7,016 bases of DNA, taken from the NCBI GenBank assembly GCA_029934695.1, contig JAOZLU010000216.1, positions 1 through 7,016 on the forward strand. The letters run 5' to 3'. Positions 1-6,100 of the stretch are shown here, piece by piece. The notes beneath the pieces are model-generated. The model ran no database searches and was not told the origin of the DNA. It saw only the letters and a list, made by a program, of their open reading frames with translations. The DNA is from Desulfobacterales bacterium (GTDB lineage: Bacteria > Desulfobacterota > Desulfobacteria > Desulfobacterales > 4be13). The translations under genes and the position numbers were made by a program. How positions within the stretch are numbered: position 1 is the stretch's first letter; the number at the start of each line of letters is the position of its first letter.

Positions 1-11
1 CAGAGCCGCAA

Positions 12-47
12 AGATCACAGAGGGACACAAAGCTTTCTCTGTGATCT
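12..47. repeat. Inverted repeat upstream of argJ
   Basis: An 11-base arm (agatcacagag, 12-22) is matched perfectly by its reverse complement (ctctgtgatct, 37-47) across a 14-base spacer. The words CACAGAG, CTCTGTG and CTTTGTG recur through the first 62 bases, so the element looks like a simple word-type intergenic repeat, cut by the left edge of the window. It could form a hairpin in the argJ leader. There is no T-tract after it, so I do not call it a terminator. Confidence 0.6.
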
Positions 48-97
48 CTGTGCCTTTGTGTGAGGCCATGAATGAAGATCACAAACTTTTTACTCTC

Positions 98-102
98 AAG
101 GA
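98..102 (+). promoter_or_regulatory. Ribosome binding site deciding the argJ start
   Basis: AAGGA lies 5 bases before the ATG at 108. The upstream in-frame ATG at 72 has no comparable purine-rich site, and the in-frame ATG at 132 has only a weak one. This supports 108 as the start. Confidence 0.65.
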
Positions 103-107
103 ATATT

Positions 108-1271
108 ATGAAACTTCATAAAAAGGCGGTCATGCCAAAGGGGTTTAAATGCGCCAGCAAAAATTGCGGTCTCAAAGACGGAGGGAAGGACCTCTCCGTT
201 TTCTGTTCAGAGACCAGAGCTTATGCGGCCGGCGTTTTTACGAAAAATAAATTCCCGGGCGCTCCGGTCATTCTCGGAAGAGAAATCATTAAAAATGGTT
301 ATTTAAGGGGAATTATTGTCAACAGCAAGGTCAGCAATGTGGGAACCGGAACAGAAGGAATCGAAAATGCCCGGAGAATGGCAATTGCTGTTTCTGAGGA
401 ATTCAATATTCCCGAAAATGAAGTGATGATGAGTTCAACAGGTGTCATCGCAAAACAACTGCCCATAGAAATGATTGAAAGTGGGGTGAAAGGAATTTCT
501 GAAAATCTGGAAGATGATCCCCTTGTGGGCGCAAAAGGGATTATGACCACGGACACCTATCCCAAAGCCCTGTCTGTCTCAGTTGACGAATCGGTAATAA
601 CAATTATCGGGAAAGGTTCCGGCATGATTGAGCCGAACATGGCAACCATGCTGGTTTATATCTTTACAGATGCTGAAATGGAAACCCCGCTTTTGGACAC
701 TATGCTCAGAGAGGCAGTTCACATCTCCTTTAACATGCTGTCCGTGGATACGGACATGAGCACATCAGACACCTGCATTATCATGGCAAACGGGCTGGCA
801 GGAAAAGTGGATGAACACCGCTTTCTTGAAACACTGAAATTTGCCTGCGTTGAAATGACAAAAATGCTTGCAAGGGACGGAGAAGGAGCTACAAAACTGC
901 TTTTGGCAAACGTGAATGGTGCCAGGACAGAGGATGAAGCGAGAGTCATTGCAAAATCAATTGTCAACTCACCGCTTGTAAAAACAATGGCTTACGGTGC
1001 TGACCCCAACATCGGACGGGTTCTTATGGCAATTGGAAAATGCGCGTGTGAAGTGCGGCCTGAAAAAACGGAAGTCAGAATTAACCACAGACTTGTTTAT
1101 GCCAATGAAAGCAGGGTGGATTTTGATGAAGCAGAAGTCCGGAAACTGCTGAACGATGATTACGTCGAAATCACAGCAACCCTCAACATCGGCGACGGAT
1201 GCGCCACCGCTTACGGCTGCGATCTGACAGAGGGCTACATCAGAGAAAACGCGGCATATTATTCTTCATAG
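108..1271 (+). CDS. argJ: Glutamate N-acetyltransferase / ornithine acetyltransferase ArgJ (divergent motifs)
   Basis: ArgJ moves the acetyl group from N-acetylornithine to glutamate in the cytoplasmic, cyclic arginine pathway; bifunctional forms also use acetyl-CoA. From the ATG at 108 the protein has 387 residues, slightly short for a family of about 390-410. The self-cleavage/nucleophile motif is present (MIEPNMATML, 173-182): cleavage is expected between Ala179 and Thr180, giving alpha (179 aa) and beta (208 aa) chains. Other family marks are IMTTDT (145-150), SVDTDMSTSDT (212-222), DGEGATK (257-263), GADPNIGR (297-304) and the C-terminal YGCDLT (369-374). Two normally conserved stretches differ. 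The usual NSGNANACTG reads NSKVSNVGTG (72-81), and the oxyanion-hole TGVIG reads TGVIA (111-115). The core catalytic residues remain, so it is probably active; its substrate preference (mono- or bifunctional, or an ArgJ paralogue) cannot be settled here. An in-frame ATG at 72 would add 12 residues. No other arginine genes are next to it. Confidence 0.92.
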   Translation: MKLHKKAVMPKGFKCASKNCGLKDGGKDLSVFCSETRAYAAGVFTKNKFPGAPVILGREIIKNGYLRGIIVNSKVSNVGTGTEGIENARRMAIAVSEEFNIPENEVMMSSTGVIAKQLPIEMIESGVKGISENLEDDPLVGAKGIMTTDTYPKALSVSVDESVITIIGKGSGMIEPNMATMLVYIFTDAEMETPLLDTMLREAVHISFNMLSVDTDMSTSDTCIIMANGLAGKVDEHRFLETLKFACVEMTKMLARDGEGATKLLLANVNGARTEDEARVIAKSIVNSPLVKTMAYGADPNIGRVLMAIGKCACEVRPEKTEVRINHRLVYANESRVDFDEAEVRKLLNDDYVEITATLNIGDGCATAYGCDLTEGYIRENAAYYSS

Positions 1272-1302
1272 ATTTTTGCAGAGCAAATTTGCAAAATTGC
1301 AG

Positions 1303-1387
1303 TGCCTGACCAAATAAATTTTGAGGACAGAAGCATCTCTCTGACAATCCAGGAATTGCAACCCGCCAGAACTTATTTGGTCAGGCA
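1303..1387. repeat. MITE-like 21-bp inverted repeat element
   Basis: Arms 1303-1323 and 1367-1387 pair over 21 positions with one mismatch (1318/1372) and one G-T pair (1321/1369). The outer 15 bases (tgcctgaccaaataa) match perfectly. The arms flank a 43-base unpaired centre. The size (85 bases), long arms and position in a convergent spacer between argJ and the binding-protein gene suggest a small non-autonomous palindromic element or dispersed intergenic repeat. I see no target-site duplication of convincing length. As RNA it would fold into a long stem, but no U-tract follows in either direction. Confidence 0.6.
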
Positions 1388-1400
1388 GGAGGAGGAGGAA

Positions 1401-1484
1401 CCCACCATTTCCACATACAGGTGGATTCCGCCCGGTATCCCACCATTTTCCATATAAGGTGGGTTACGCTTCGCTTCACCCACC
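1401..1484. repeat. Cluster of GTGGG/CCCAC palindromic repeats
   Basis: Two imperfect copies of a hairpin (CCCACC, 12-13 base loop, GGTGG or GGTGGG) occur at 1401-1424 and 1439-1463. The right arm of the second (GGTGGGT, 1458-1464) also pairs perfectly with ACCCACC at 1478-1484 across a 13-base loop containing CGCTTCG. The two folds that use 1458-1463 exclude each other. The last unit resembles the GGTGGGTTACGC-type repetitive extragenic palindromes seen in many Gram-negative genomes. Placed between the 3' ends of two convergent genes, the cluster may help end or stabilise their transcripts; no proper U-tract is present. Confidence 0.55.
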
Positions 1485-1503
1485 CTACAGGATATTATTT
1501 CCC

Positions 1504-3057
1504 TTACTTGATCACAATATCCCCGAAATAGGGAAAATTCTGAACATTTACAATGGCCTCAATACCAACATTCTTCTTCCCGGCCCAGGAAAGATTCTGC
1601 CAGTGCAACGGAATATAGGCAGCATCATCATAAAGAATCTGCTCCACTTCCTGAAGCATGGCCTTCCGTTTTTCCAGATCAATTTCCGACTGAGATTTCA
1701 GAAGCAGCTCATCCACCTTGGGATTGCAGTAAGTGCCGCTGTTGTACTGACCATAGCCAGCTTCCTTATTGGCACACATTACCAGAAACTCGCTGTAGTT
1801 TGCGGAATCCTCTGTATCCGGATGCCATCCGATCAGCTGGATGTCCGCCACTTTGTCATCAAACTGATCCCAGTACTGAGCCTTGGGCATGGTTTTCAGG
1901 GTCACTTTGATGTTAATTTTTGCCAGCATTGAAGCCGTTGCCTCGGCAATCTTCTCATCATTCACATATCGGTTGTTGGGGGAAATCATAGTACATTCAA
2001 AGCCTTTTTCCAACCCGGCTTCTTTCATCAGAGCTTTGGCCTTTTTCAGATCATAGCGGGGAACCAGATTTGCCTTGTATCCGGCAAAGCCTTCAGGCCC
2101 CTGCTGGCCGGCTGTGCTGGCCGTGCCTTTCATAATCTTTTTGACAATGCCGTCATTGTTGATGGCATAGACCATGGCCTGGCGCACACGAACATCTTTG
2201 AATTCCGGCCGTCGGGTCTGATTTATCTGAAGCGTGATGATCCGGCTTCCGGACATGGTGACCAACTGGCTGTTGGCATCTTTTCTGATTCGTTCATAAT
2301 CCTGGGGCGGTACCGGCATGATAAAGTCAACATCACCGGAAAGCAGTGCTGCAACACGGGTGGCATCGCTTTTGATGGGAGTCAGTATGATCTTGTCCAC
2401 ATTGCCGGGAGAATCTTTGTCCCAGTACGCGTCAAACTTTTCAAAAACAGTTTTTACTCCCTGTTCCCTGTCAGTCACCCTGTATTTACCGGTTCCGGAT
2501 TCATTTTTAAGAGCAAAGGACGGACCGATCTTGACAATGGCATCCTTAGGCTGGCCTTCTTCATCTTTTCCTGTATAAAATTTTCTGTCCATGGCAAAAA
2601 TATAGGTGGCCATATTCAGAAGCAGGGCATACGGTTTTTTGGTGACAATATCAACTGTGTTATCATCAACGACTTTGACACCTTCAAAAGGCTCAAAAAG
2701 CCCCTTGAAATCCTGGCTCTTCTTGAGGCGTTCCATTGTCCATTTCACATCCTCGGCAGTGAAGGGATTGCCGCTGTGAAATTTGACATTCTTGCGCAGA
2801 TGAAAGCGCATGGTCAGTTCATCAATGCGCTCCCACTTGGTGGCAAGACGCGGCTCAAAAGTCATCTGCTTTGTCCAGCGGACCAGAGGATCAAAGACAA
2901 TATGGGAATACTGGAGCATTCCCCCGGACAGTTGCACATGGGGATCCAGGGAAACCGGATCAGCATCCATAGCGAGTTTCATCACCTTGGCATCTGCCAT
3001 TGCGCCCACACACAGAAGCATCAGCACTGCCATACACGATACAAACAGCTTTCTCAT
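1504..3057 (-). CDS. ABC transporter periplasmic substrate-binding protein, family 5 (peptide/nickel/oligopeptide type)
   Basis: This exported binding protein of the DppA/OppA/NikA class delivers peptides or another small ligand to an ABC importer. From the ATG at 3055-3057 it has 517 residues. The N-terminus is a signal peptide: basic MRK, hydrophobic core to about residue 20, then an ADA signal-peptidase-I site (21-23). There is no lipobox cysteine at the cleavage point, so it should be soluble in the periplasm. Family marks are DPVSLDPH (33-40), FEPRLATKW (67-75), the signature around FHLRKNVKFHSG...FTAEDV (85-104), YWD (211-213), FKDVRVRQAMVYAIN (286-300) and a ligand-site region GWHPDTEDSANY (410-421). 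The length is usual for the family. The ligand cannot be read from the sequence. The gene is monocistronic here, converges on argJ and has no permease or ATPase gene beside it, so its transporter must lie elsewhere. A longer reading frame reaches 3150, but the added residues contain the promoter and ribosome binding site, so I reject that start. Confidence 0.93.
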   Translation of the reverse strand: MRKLFVSCMAVLMLLCVGAMADAKVMKLAMDADPVSLDPHVQLSGGMLQYSHIVFDPLVRWTKQMTFEPRLATKWERIDELTMRFHLRKNVKFHSGNPFTAEDVKWTMERLKKSQDFKGLFEPFEGVKVVDDNTVDIVTKKPYALLLNMATYIFAMDRKFYTGKDEEGQPKDAIVKIGPSFALKNESGTGKYRVTDREQGVKTVFEKFDAYWDKDSPGNVDKIILTPIKSDATRVAALLSGDVDFIMPVPPQDYERIRKDANSQLVTMSGSRIITLQINQTRRPEFKDVRVRQAMVYAINNDGIVKKIMKGTASTAGQQGPEGFAGYKANLVPRYDLKKAKALMKEAGLEKGFECTMISPNNRYVNDEKIAEATASMLAKINIKVTLKTMPKAQYWDQFDDKVADIQLIGWHPDTEDSANYSEFLVMCANKEAGYGQYNSGTYCNPKVDELLLKSQSEIDLEKRKAMLQEVEQILYDDAAYIPLHWQNLSWAGKKNVGIEAIVNVQNFPYFGDIVIK

Positions 3058-3062
3058 TTCTT

Positions 3063-3069
3063 CTCCTTT
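3063..3069 (-). promoter_or_regulatory. Ribosome binding site of the binding-protein gene
   Basis: On the minus strand AAAGGAG lies 5 bases before the ATG at 3057. This strong site, together with the signal peptide that begins exactly there, fixes the start and rules out the frame extension to 3150. Confidence 0.85.
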
Positions 3070-3074
3070 CTCTA

Positions 3075-3108
3075 TATAAAGACTTATATTAAAATTACCG
3101 TCTTTATA
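3075..3108. promoter_or_regulatory. Candidate operator: 9-bp inverted repeat over the -10 box and transcript start
   Basis: TATAAAGAC (3075-3083) and GTCTTTATA (3100-3108) are perfect reverse complements separated by 16 bases. The right arm contains the proposed -10 box of the minus-strand promoter, and the left arm lies just upstream of the ribosome binding site. A dimeric repressor bound here would block transcription; alternatively the pair could fold in the mRNA leader. The arms are AT-rich, so part of the match could be chance. Confidence 0.4.
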
Positions 3109-3131
3109 GGAAAAAAATCGCAGAAGGTCAA
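3103..3131 (-). promoter_or_regulatory. Sigma70-type promoter for the binding-protein gene
   Basis: Read on the minus strand, TTGACC (3131-3126) is followed after exactly 17 bases by TATAAA (3108-3103). Both hexamers match the consensus at five or four of six positions. Transcription would begin near 3096, giving a leader of about 40 bases that carries the AAAGGAG ribosome binding site. Confidence 0.7.
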
Positions 3132-3286
3132 GACGAAAAAACAGCAACAACCCATTTTTGAATATAAAAATTGTAAATATCCGAATTGATTACCAAAATA
3201 CTTTGCCACATCCGAATTTGGGGCATCATCTGAAATATCTTGTTTTTTTACTCCTTCCATGATAGACAGCAAAATGCTCCCGGAAT
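3132..3286. other. AT-rich spacer without a supported gene
   Basis: This part of the 553-base divergent spacer lies between the minus-strand promoter and the 100-bp repeat array. A minus-strand frame of 58 codons (3084-3260) begins with a protein-like stretch (MEGVKKQDISDD). It lacks a properly spaced ribosome binding site, its second half runs through the promoter, and its tail is low-complexity. It may be a gene remnant or chance. Nothing else is visible. Confidence 0.4.
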
Positions 3287-3553
3287 GCTCATCTGGGATT
3301 GACAAATCATAGACATCAGGCATCTCCGGGGGATTTGCCAATCCCCCGGGAGCGCAGTTTCGGAAGCGCAGTTTCGGTTTTCGGACGCTCGTCTGGGATT
3401 GACAAATCCCGGACATCAGGCATCTCCGGGGGATTTGCCAATCCCCCGGGAGCGCAGTTTCGGAAGCGCAGTTTCGGTTTTCGGACGCTCGTCTGGGATT
3501 GACAAATCCCGGACATCAGGCATCTCCGGGGGATTTGCCAATCCCCCGGGAGC
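3287..3553. repeat. Tandem array of a 100-bp hairpin-bearing unit (2.67 copies)
   Basis: Units lie at 3287-3386, 3387-3486 and 3487-3553 (first 67 bases only). Units 1 and 2 differ at 4 of 100 positions, all in the first 25 bases (3291, 3309-3311). Unit 3 is identical to unit 2 over its length. Each unit holds a hairpin around GGGATT-GACA-AATCCC (in unit 2, 3391-3414, 10-bp stem with one G-T pair) and a stronger one around GGGGGATT-TGCC-AATCCCCC (3426-3449, 10 perfect pairs, plus two more if G3450 bulges). A 14-base direct repeat AGCGCAGTTTCGG(A/T) follows, twice in a row. The period is not a multiple of three and both strands give open frames, so it is not coding. It lies just upstream of the molybdenum-enzyme gene. 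It resembles a REP/intergenic repeat cluster; it is not CRISPR, since there are no unique spacers. Confidence 0.9.
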
Positions 3554-3610
3554 ACTGAGAGCGCGGTTCAGATCACTTTCAACTTTTCATGGCCAAGAGG
3601 ATGACAAAAA

Positions 3611-6055
3611 ATGAGCAAATACAGTTTTATAGGGACTGAAGCTCCCAGACCTGACGCGCCCGAGAAAGTGGCAGGCAAGGCAGTCTATATTCAAGACCTT
3701 GTGAGACCGGGCATGATCTACGGAAAAATCAGATACAGTGAATATGCACATGCCAGAATAAAGCACATTGACACCACAAAAGCCGAGAAACTCCCCGGAG
3801 TTAACGCCGTCATCACAGGCTATGACACACCGGAAATACGAATCGGTTTTATCAAAGACAATTTTGCATTGAAAAAAGGCAAAGTCCGGCAGTACCGTGA
3901 CGAAGTGGCCGCGGTGGCCGCGACAGATCCCGATATTGCAGAAGAAGCTGCCGAGCTTATCAGGGTGGAGTATGAAGAGATTCCCGGAGTGTTCAGCCCT
4001 GAAAATGCCCTGAAAGCAGATGCACCCCTTGTTCACGAAGAGGACATGCGGGGCCGGCCAAAAACAGACAACCTGGTCCCGGTTCCCTGGAAATTCACAG
4101 CCGGAGATGTGGAAAAAGCCAGGCAGGAGGCCGCATACATTGCCGAAGACCACTTTGAAACCCCCATGGTGCAACAGTCATGTATGGGAACTGCCGGCTG
4201 TATTGCCGAATTTGACCTTCAGAACAATCTGCTCATCCACACAAAAACACAGATCCCCTTTTTGGCCCAGAATGATTTCAACAAGGCCCTCGTTGCCATG
4301 GGACTGAAAGGCAAAAACACACGCGTGGTCATCCCGACCCTGGGCGGTTCCTTTGGCACGGGGCTTGACACCCACGGGTATGAGTATATTGCCATCCTGC
4401 TGGCATATAAGACCGGAAAGCCCGTCAAAATTGTTCTGAACCGTGAAGAGGAATTCTCCTTCCAGTCACCGAGGCAGTCCAGCAAAACACACATTATTCA
4501 GGGATGTGACAAGGACGGAAAGCTCACTTTCAGAGATGTCAGAATGACCTTGGATAACGGGGCTTACACCTCCTGGGGGGCCACGACACCGAGCGTCATG
4601 ATGCTGCCCATCTCCTCCATCTACAGAGTTCCCAATATCTTTTATGAAACTCGTATCGTCTATACAAACAACAACTACTGTCAGGCCATGCGGGGATACG
4701 GAAACCCCCAGGCCGCCTGGGCATTGGAAAGCAATCTGGATCAACTGGCAGAAACTGCCGGCATCGATCCTTATGAATTGAGGATGATAAACCGCAACAT
4801 CCCCGACGACATCACCGAGATGGGACTGATGATTTCCTCCTGCGGTATGAAAGAATGCCTGGAAGCTGTGGCAGACAAGCTTGACTGGAAAGAAAAACGG
4901 CGACGGAGGCCGGCGGCCAGGGGCCAGGAATCAGAGGAATCATCAGAATCAAAAGCCCGCGGTGTCGGCATGGCCTCCCTGTTTCATGTCGGCGGTTCCG
5001 GTCGGGTGTATCGCTCGGACGGCACAGGCATTATCATGAAACTTGATGATTTCGGCAATGTCGGTGTCATCACCGGGGGAGTGGAAATGGGGCAGGGATT
5101 TGATTCAGCACTTGTTTTGGCCTCGGCCGAGGCCCTGGGCGTGACACCGGACAGAGTGACAATCATCTCCGGAGATACAGTCATCTGCCCCTGGGATGTG
5201 GGAACTCATGCCAGCCGGGGCGCGTTTACATCGTGTAATGCGGCAATAATGGCCGCTGAAAAGGTCCGGGAAAAACTGTTCAGAATGGCCTCGGAACATT
5301 TTATCCCCCGCATACAGTTCAAGCTGAAGCAGCGGAAGAAAAAAGAACCTGCCCTGAATCATACGGAACTTGAAATCCAAAATATCGGGTATGTGAAATG
5401 CGAGCCATCTGATTTTGACATGCGGAAGAATCGGATTTTCCTCAAAGAAAAGCCGGATGATCCTTTTCTCAGCCTGTCGCTTGAAGAAGTGCTGAGGGAG
5501 GCGCATTACAAGGAGCAGGGAACCATGATTGTGGCAGAAGCATTTTATGATCCCTGCAATGAGATGCTTAACGCAAAAACCTGCCGGGGAAATCTCTCCG
5601 CTGCCTATATTTTCGGCGTTCAGGGGGCTGAAGTGGAAGTGGATACAGAAACAGGAAAGGTAAAAATTCTTCAGTTTGCCGCGGCCCATGATGTGGGACG
5701 GGTCATAAATCAGCAAACCATCAGAGGGCAGATTTATGGGGGGATTTTTCAGGGGGTCGGATACGCACTTTGTGAAGAGTATAAAACAGAAAAGGGGAAA
5801 AACCTCAATCCCAACTTTCTGGATTACAAAATACTCTCAGCCCCTGATGCGGACTTTCCCATCCATATAGAACTGATCGAAACGAATGATGAGGCAGGAC
5901 CTTTCGGTGCCAAAGGCGTAGGCGAACCCGGCCTCGTACCGACAGCTCCCGCCATCGCCAACGCCATTTATGACGCAGTCGGCGTTCGGATCAGAGACCT
6001 TCCCATCACGCCCGAAAAAGTGATGGCGGCAATACAAAAAAAAAGTGGAAAGTGA
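3611..6055 (+). CDS. Xanthine dehydrogenase/aldehyde oxidase-family molybdopterin-binding catalytic subunit
   Basis: This 814-residue protein is the large, molybdenum-cofactor subunit of a molybdenum hydroxylase, a family that oxidises purines, aldehydes, N-heterocycles or, in 4-hydroxybenzoyl-CoA reductase, removes a ring hydroxyl. The a/b hammerhead domain spans roughly 17-125, and two cofactor-binding halves cover about 140-395 and 450-800. Visible motifs are TQ (213-214), GGSFG (245-249; usually GGGFG), AMRGYGNPQ (359-367), GGVEMGQG (489-496), ASRGAF (534-539) and GAKGVGE (766-772). Glu772 fits the universal catalytic base. The SR in the ASRGAF motif resembles the HcrA-like branch more than classical xanthine dehydrogenase, but this is weak evidence for a substrate. 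A charged low-complexity insert (428-450, RRRR then Ser/Glu-rich) separates the two cofactor halves. There is no N-terminal 2Fe-2S domain, unlike single-chain Desulfovibrio aldehyde oxidoreductase, so separate FeS (and probably FAD) subunits are needed; none is in the window. A purine-rich AAGAGG ends 10 bases before the ATG. Cytoplasmic: no signal peptide. Confidence 0.92.
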   Translation: MSKYSFIGTEAPRPDAPEKVAGKAVYIQDLVRPGMIYGKIRYSEYAHARIKHIDTTKAEKLPGVNAVITGYDTPEIRIGFIKDNFALKKGKVRQYRDEVAAVAATDPDIAEEAAELIRVEYEEIPGVFSPENALKADAPLVHEEDMRGRPKTDNLVPVPWKFTAGDVEKARQEAAYIAEDHFETPMVQQSCMGTAGCIAEFDLQNNLLIHTKTQIPFLAQNDFNKALVAMGLKGKNTRVVIPTLGGSFGTGLDTHGYEYIAILLAYKTGKPVKIVLNREEEFSFQSPRQSSKTHIIQGCDKDGKLTFRDVRMTLDNGAYTSWGATTPSVMMLPISSIYRVPNIFYETRIVYTNNNYCQAMRGYGNPQAAWALESNLDQLAETAGIDPYELRMINRNIPDDITEMGLMISSCGMKECLEAVADKLDWKEKRRRRPAARGQESEESSESKARGVGMASLFHVGGSGRVYRSDGTGIIMKLDDFGNVGVITGGVEMGQGFDSALVLASAEALGVTPDRVTIISGDTVICPWDVGTHASRGAFTSCNAAIMAAEKVREKLFRMASEHFIPRIQFKLKQRKKKEPALNHTELEIQNIGYVKCEPSDFDMRKNRIFLKEKPDDPFLSLSLEEVLREAHYKEQGTMIVAEAFYDPCNEMLNAKTCRGNLSAAYIFGVQGAEVEVDTETGKVKILQFAAAHDVGRVINQQTIRGQIYGGIFQGVGYALCEEYKTEKGKNLNPNFLDYKILSAPDADFPIHIELIETNDEAGPFGAKGVGEPGLVPTAPAIANAIYDAVGVRIRDLPITPEKVMAAIQKKSGK

Positions 6056-6099
6056 AAAGTGCCAACTTTCCACTTTTAACTTTCCACTTTTAACTTTTT
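6036..6099. terminator. Shared terminator hairpin between convergent genes
   Basis: A 13-base arm AAAAGTGGAAAGT (6041-6053) pairs perfectly with ACTTTCCACTTTT at 6065-6077 or with an identical second copy at 6079-6091. The second arm is part of a 14-base word repeated in tandem (6064-6077, 6078-6091). Read on the minus strand, the stem runs straight into a tract of nine T (6044-6036), a good intrinsic terminator for the rpoA-rplQ transcript. Read on the plus strand, the tail is T-rich (6092-6099) but weaker. The left arm overlaps the last codons and part of the stop codon of the molybdenum-enzyme gene. Confidence 0.75.
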
Positions 6100-6100
6100 C

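Noticed and set aside
72..107. Upstream ATG at 72 as the argJ start
   Set aside because: No Shine-Dalgarno is seen before it, whereas AAGGA is well placed before 108, and family N-termini do not need the extra 12 residues.
68..121. 17-codon frame starting at the ATG at 68, overlapping the argJ start, as a leader peptide
   Set aside because: It has no ribosome binding site, no run of regulatory codons (for example Arg) and no attenuator following it.
1459..1932. Plus-strand open frame opposite the binding-protein gene
   Set aside because: It is the antisense shadow of a well-supported gene and begins inside a palindromic repeat.
3058..3150. N-terminal extension of the binding protein to 3150
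   Set aside because: It would place the -10 box and the ribosome binding site inside the coding region and bury the signal peptide.
3299..3404. TTGACA in each repeat unit as -35 boxes
   Set aside because: At 16-18 bases downstream there is no TATAAT-like hexamer in any unit (the sequence is CATCTCC).
3450..3490. Third stem in the repeat unit (GAGCG with CGCTC)
   Set aside because: Only 5 pairs close a loop of about 30 bases, too weak to claim next to the two strong hairpins.
3287..3553. CRISPR array or repeat-protein gene
   Set aside because: The repeats are adjacent with no variable spacers, and the 100-base period breaks the reading frame. Open frames on both strands are by-products of GC-rich repeats.
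5105..5716. 203-codon minus-strand frame inside the molybdenum-enzyme gene
   Set aside because: It is antisense to a region with clear family motifs and shows no recognisable protein features.
3611..6055. Naming the enzyme hcrA, xdhA or coxL
   Set aside because: Cofactor motifs fix the family but not the substrate, and the partner subunits that would help are absent.
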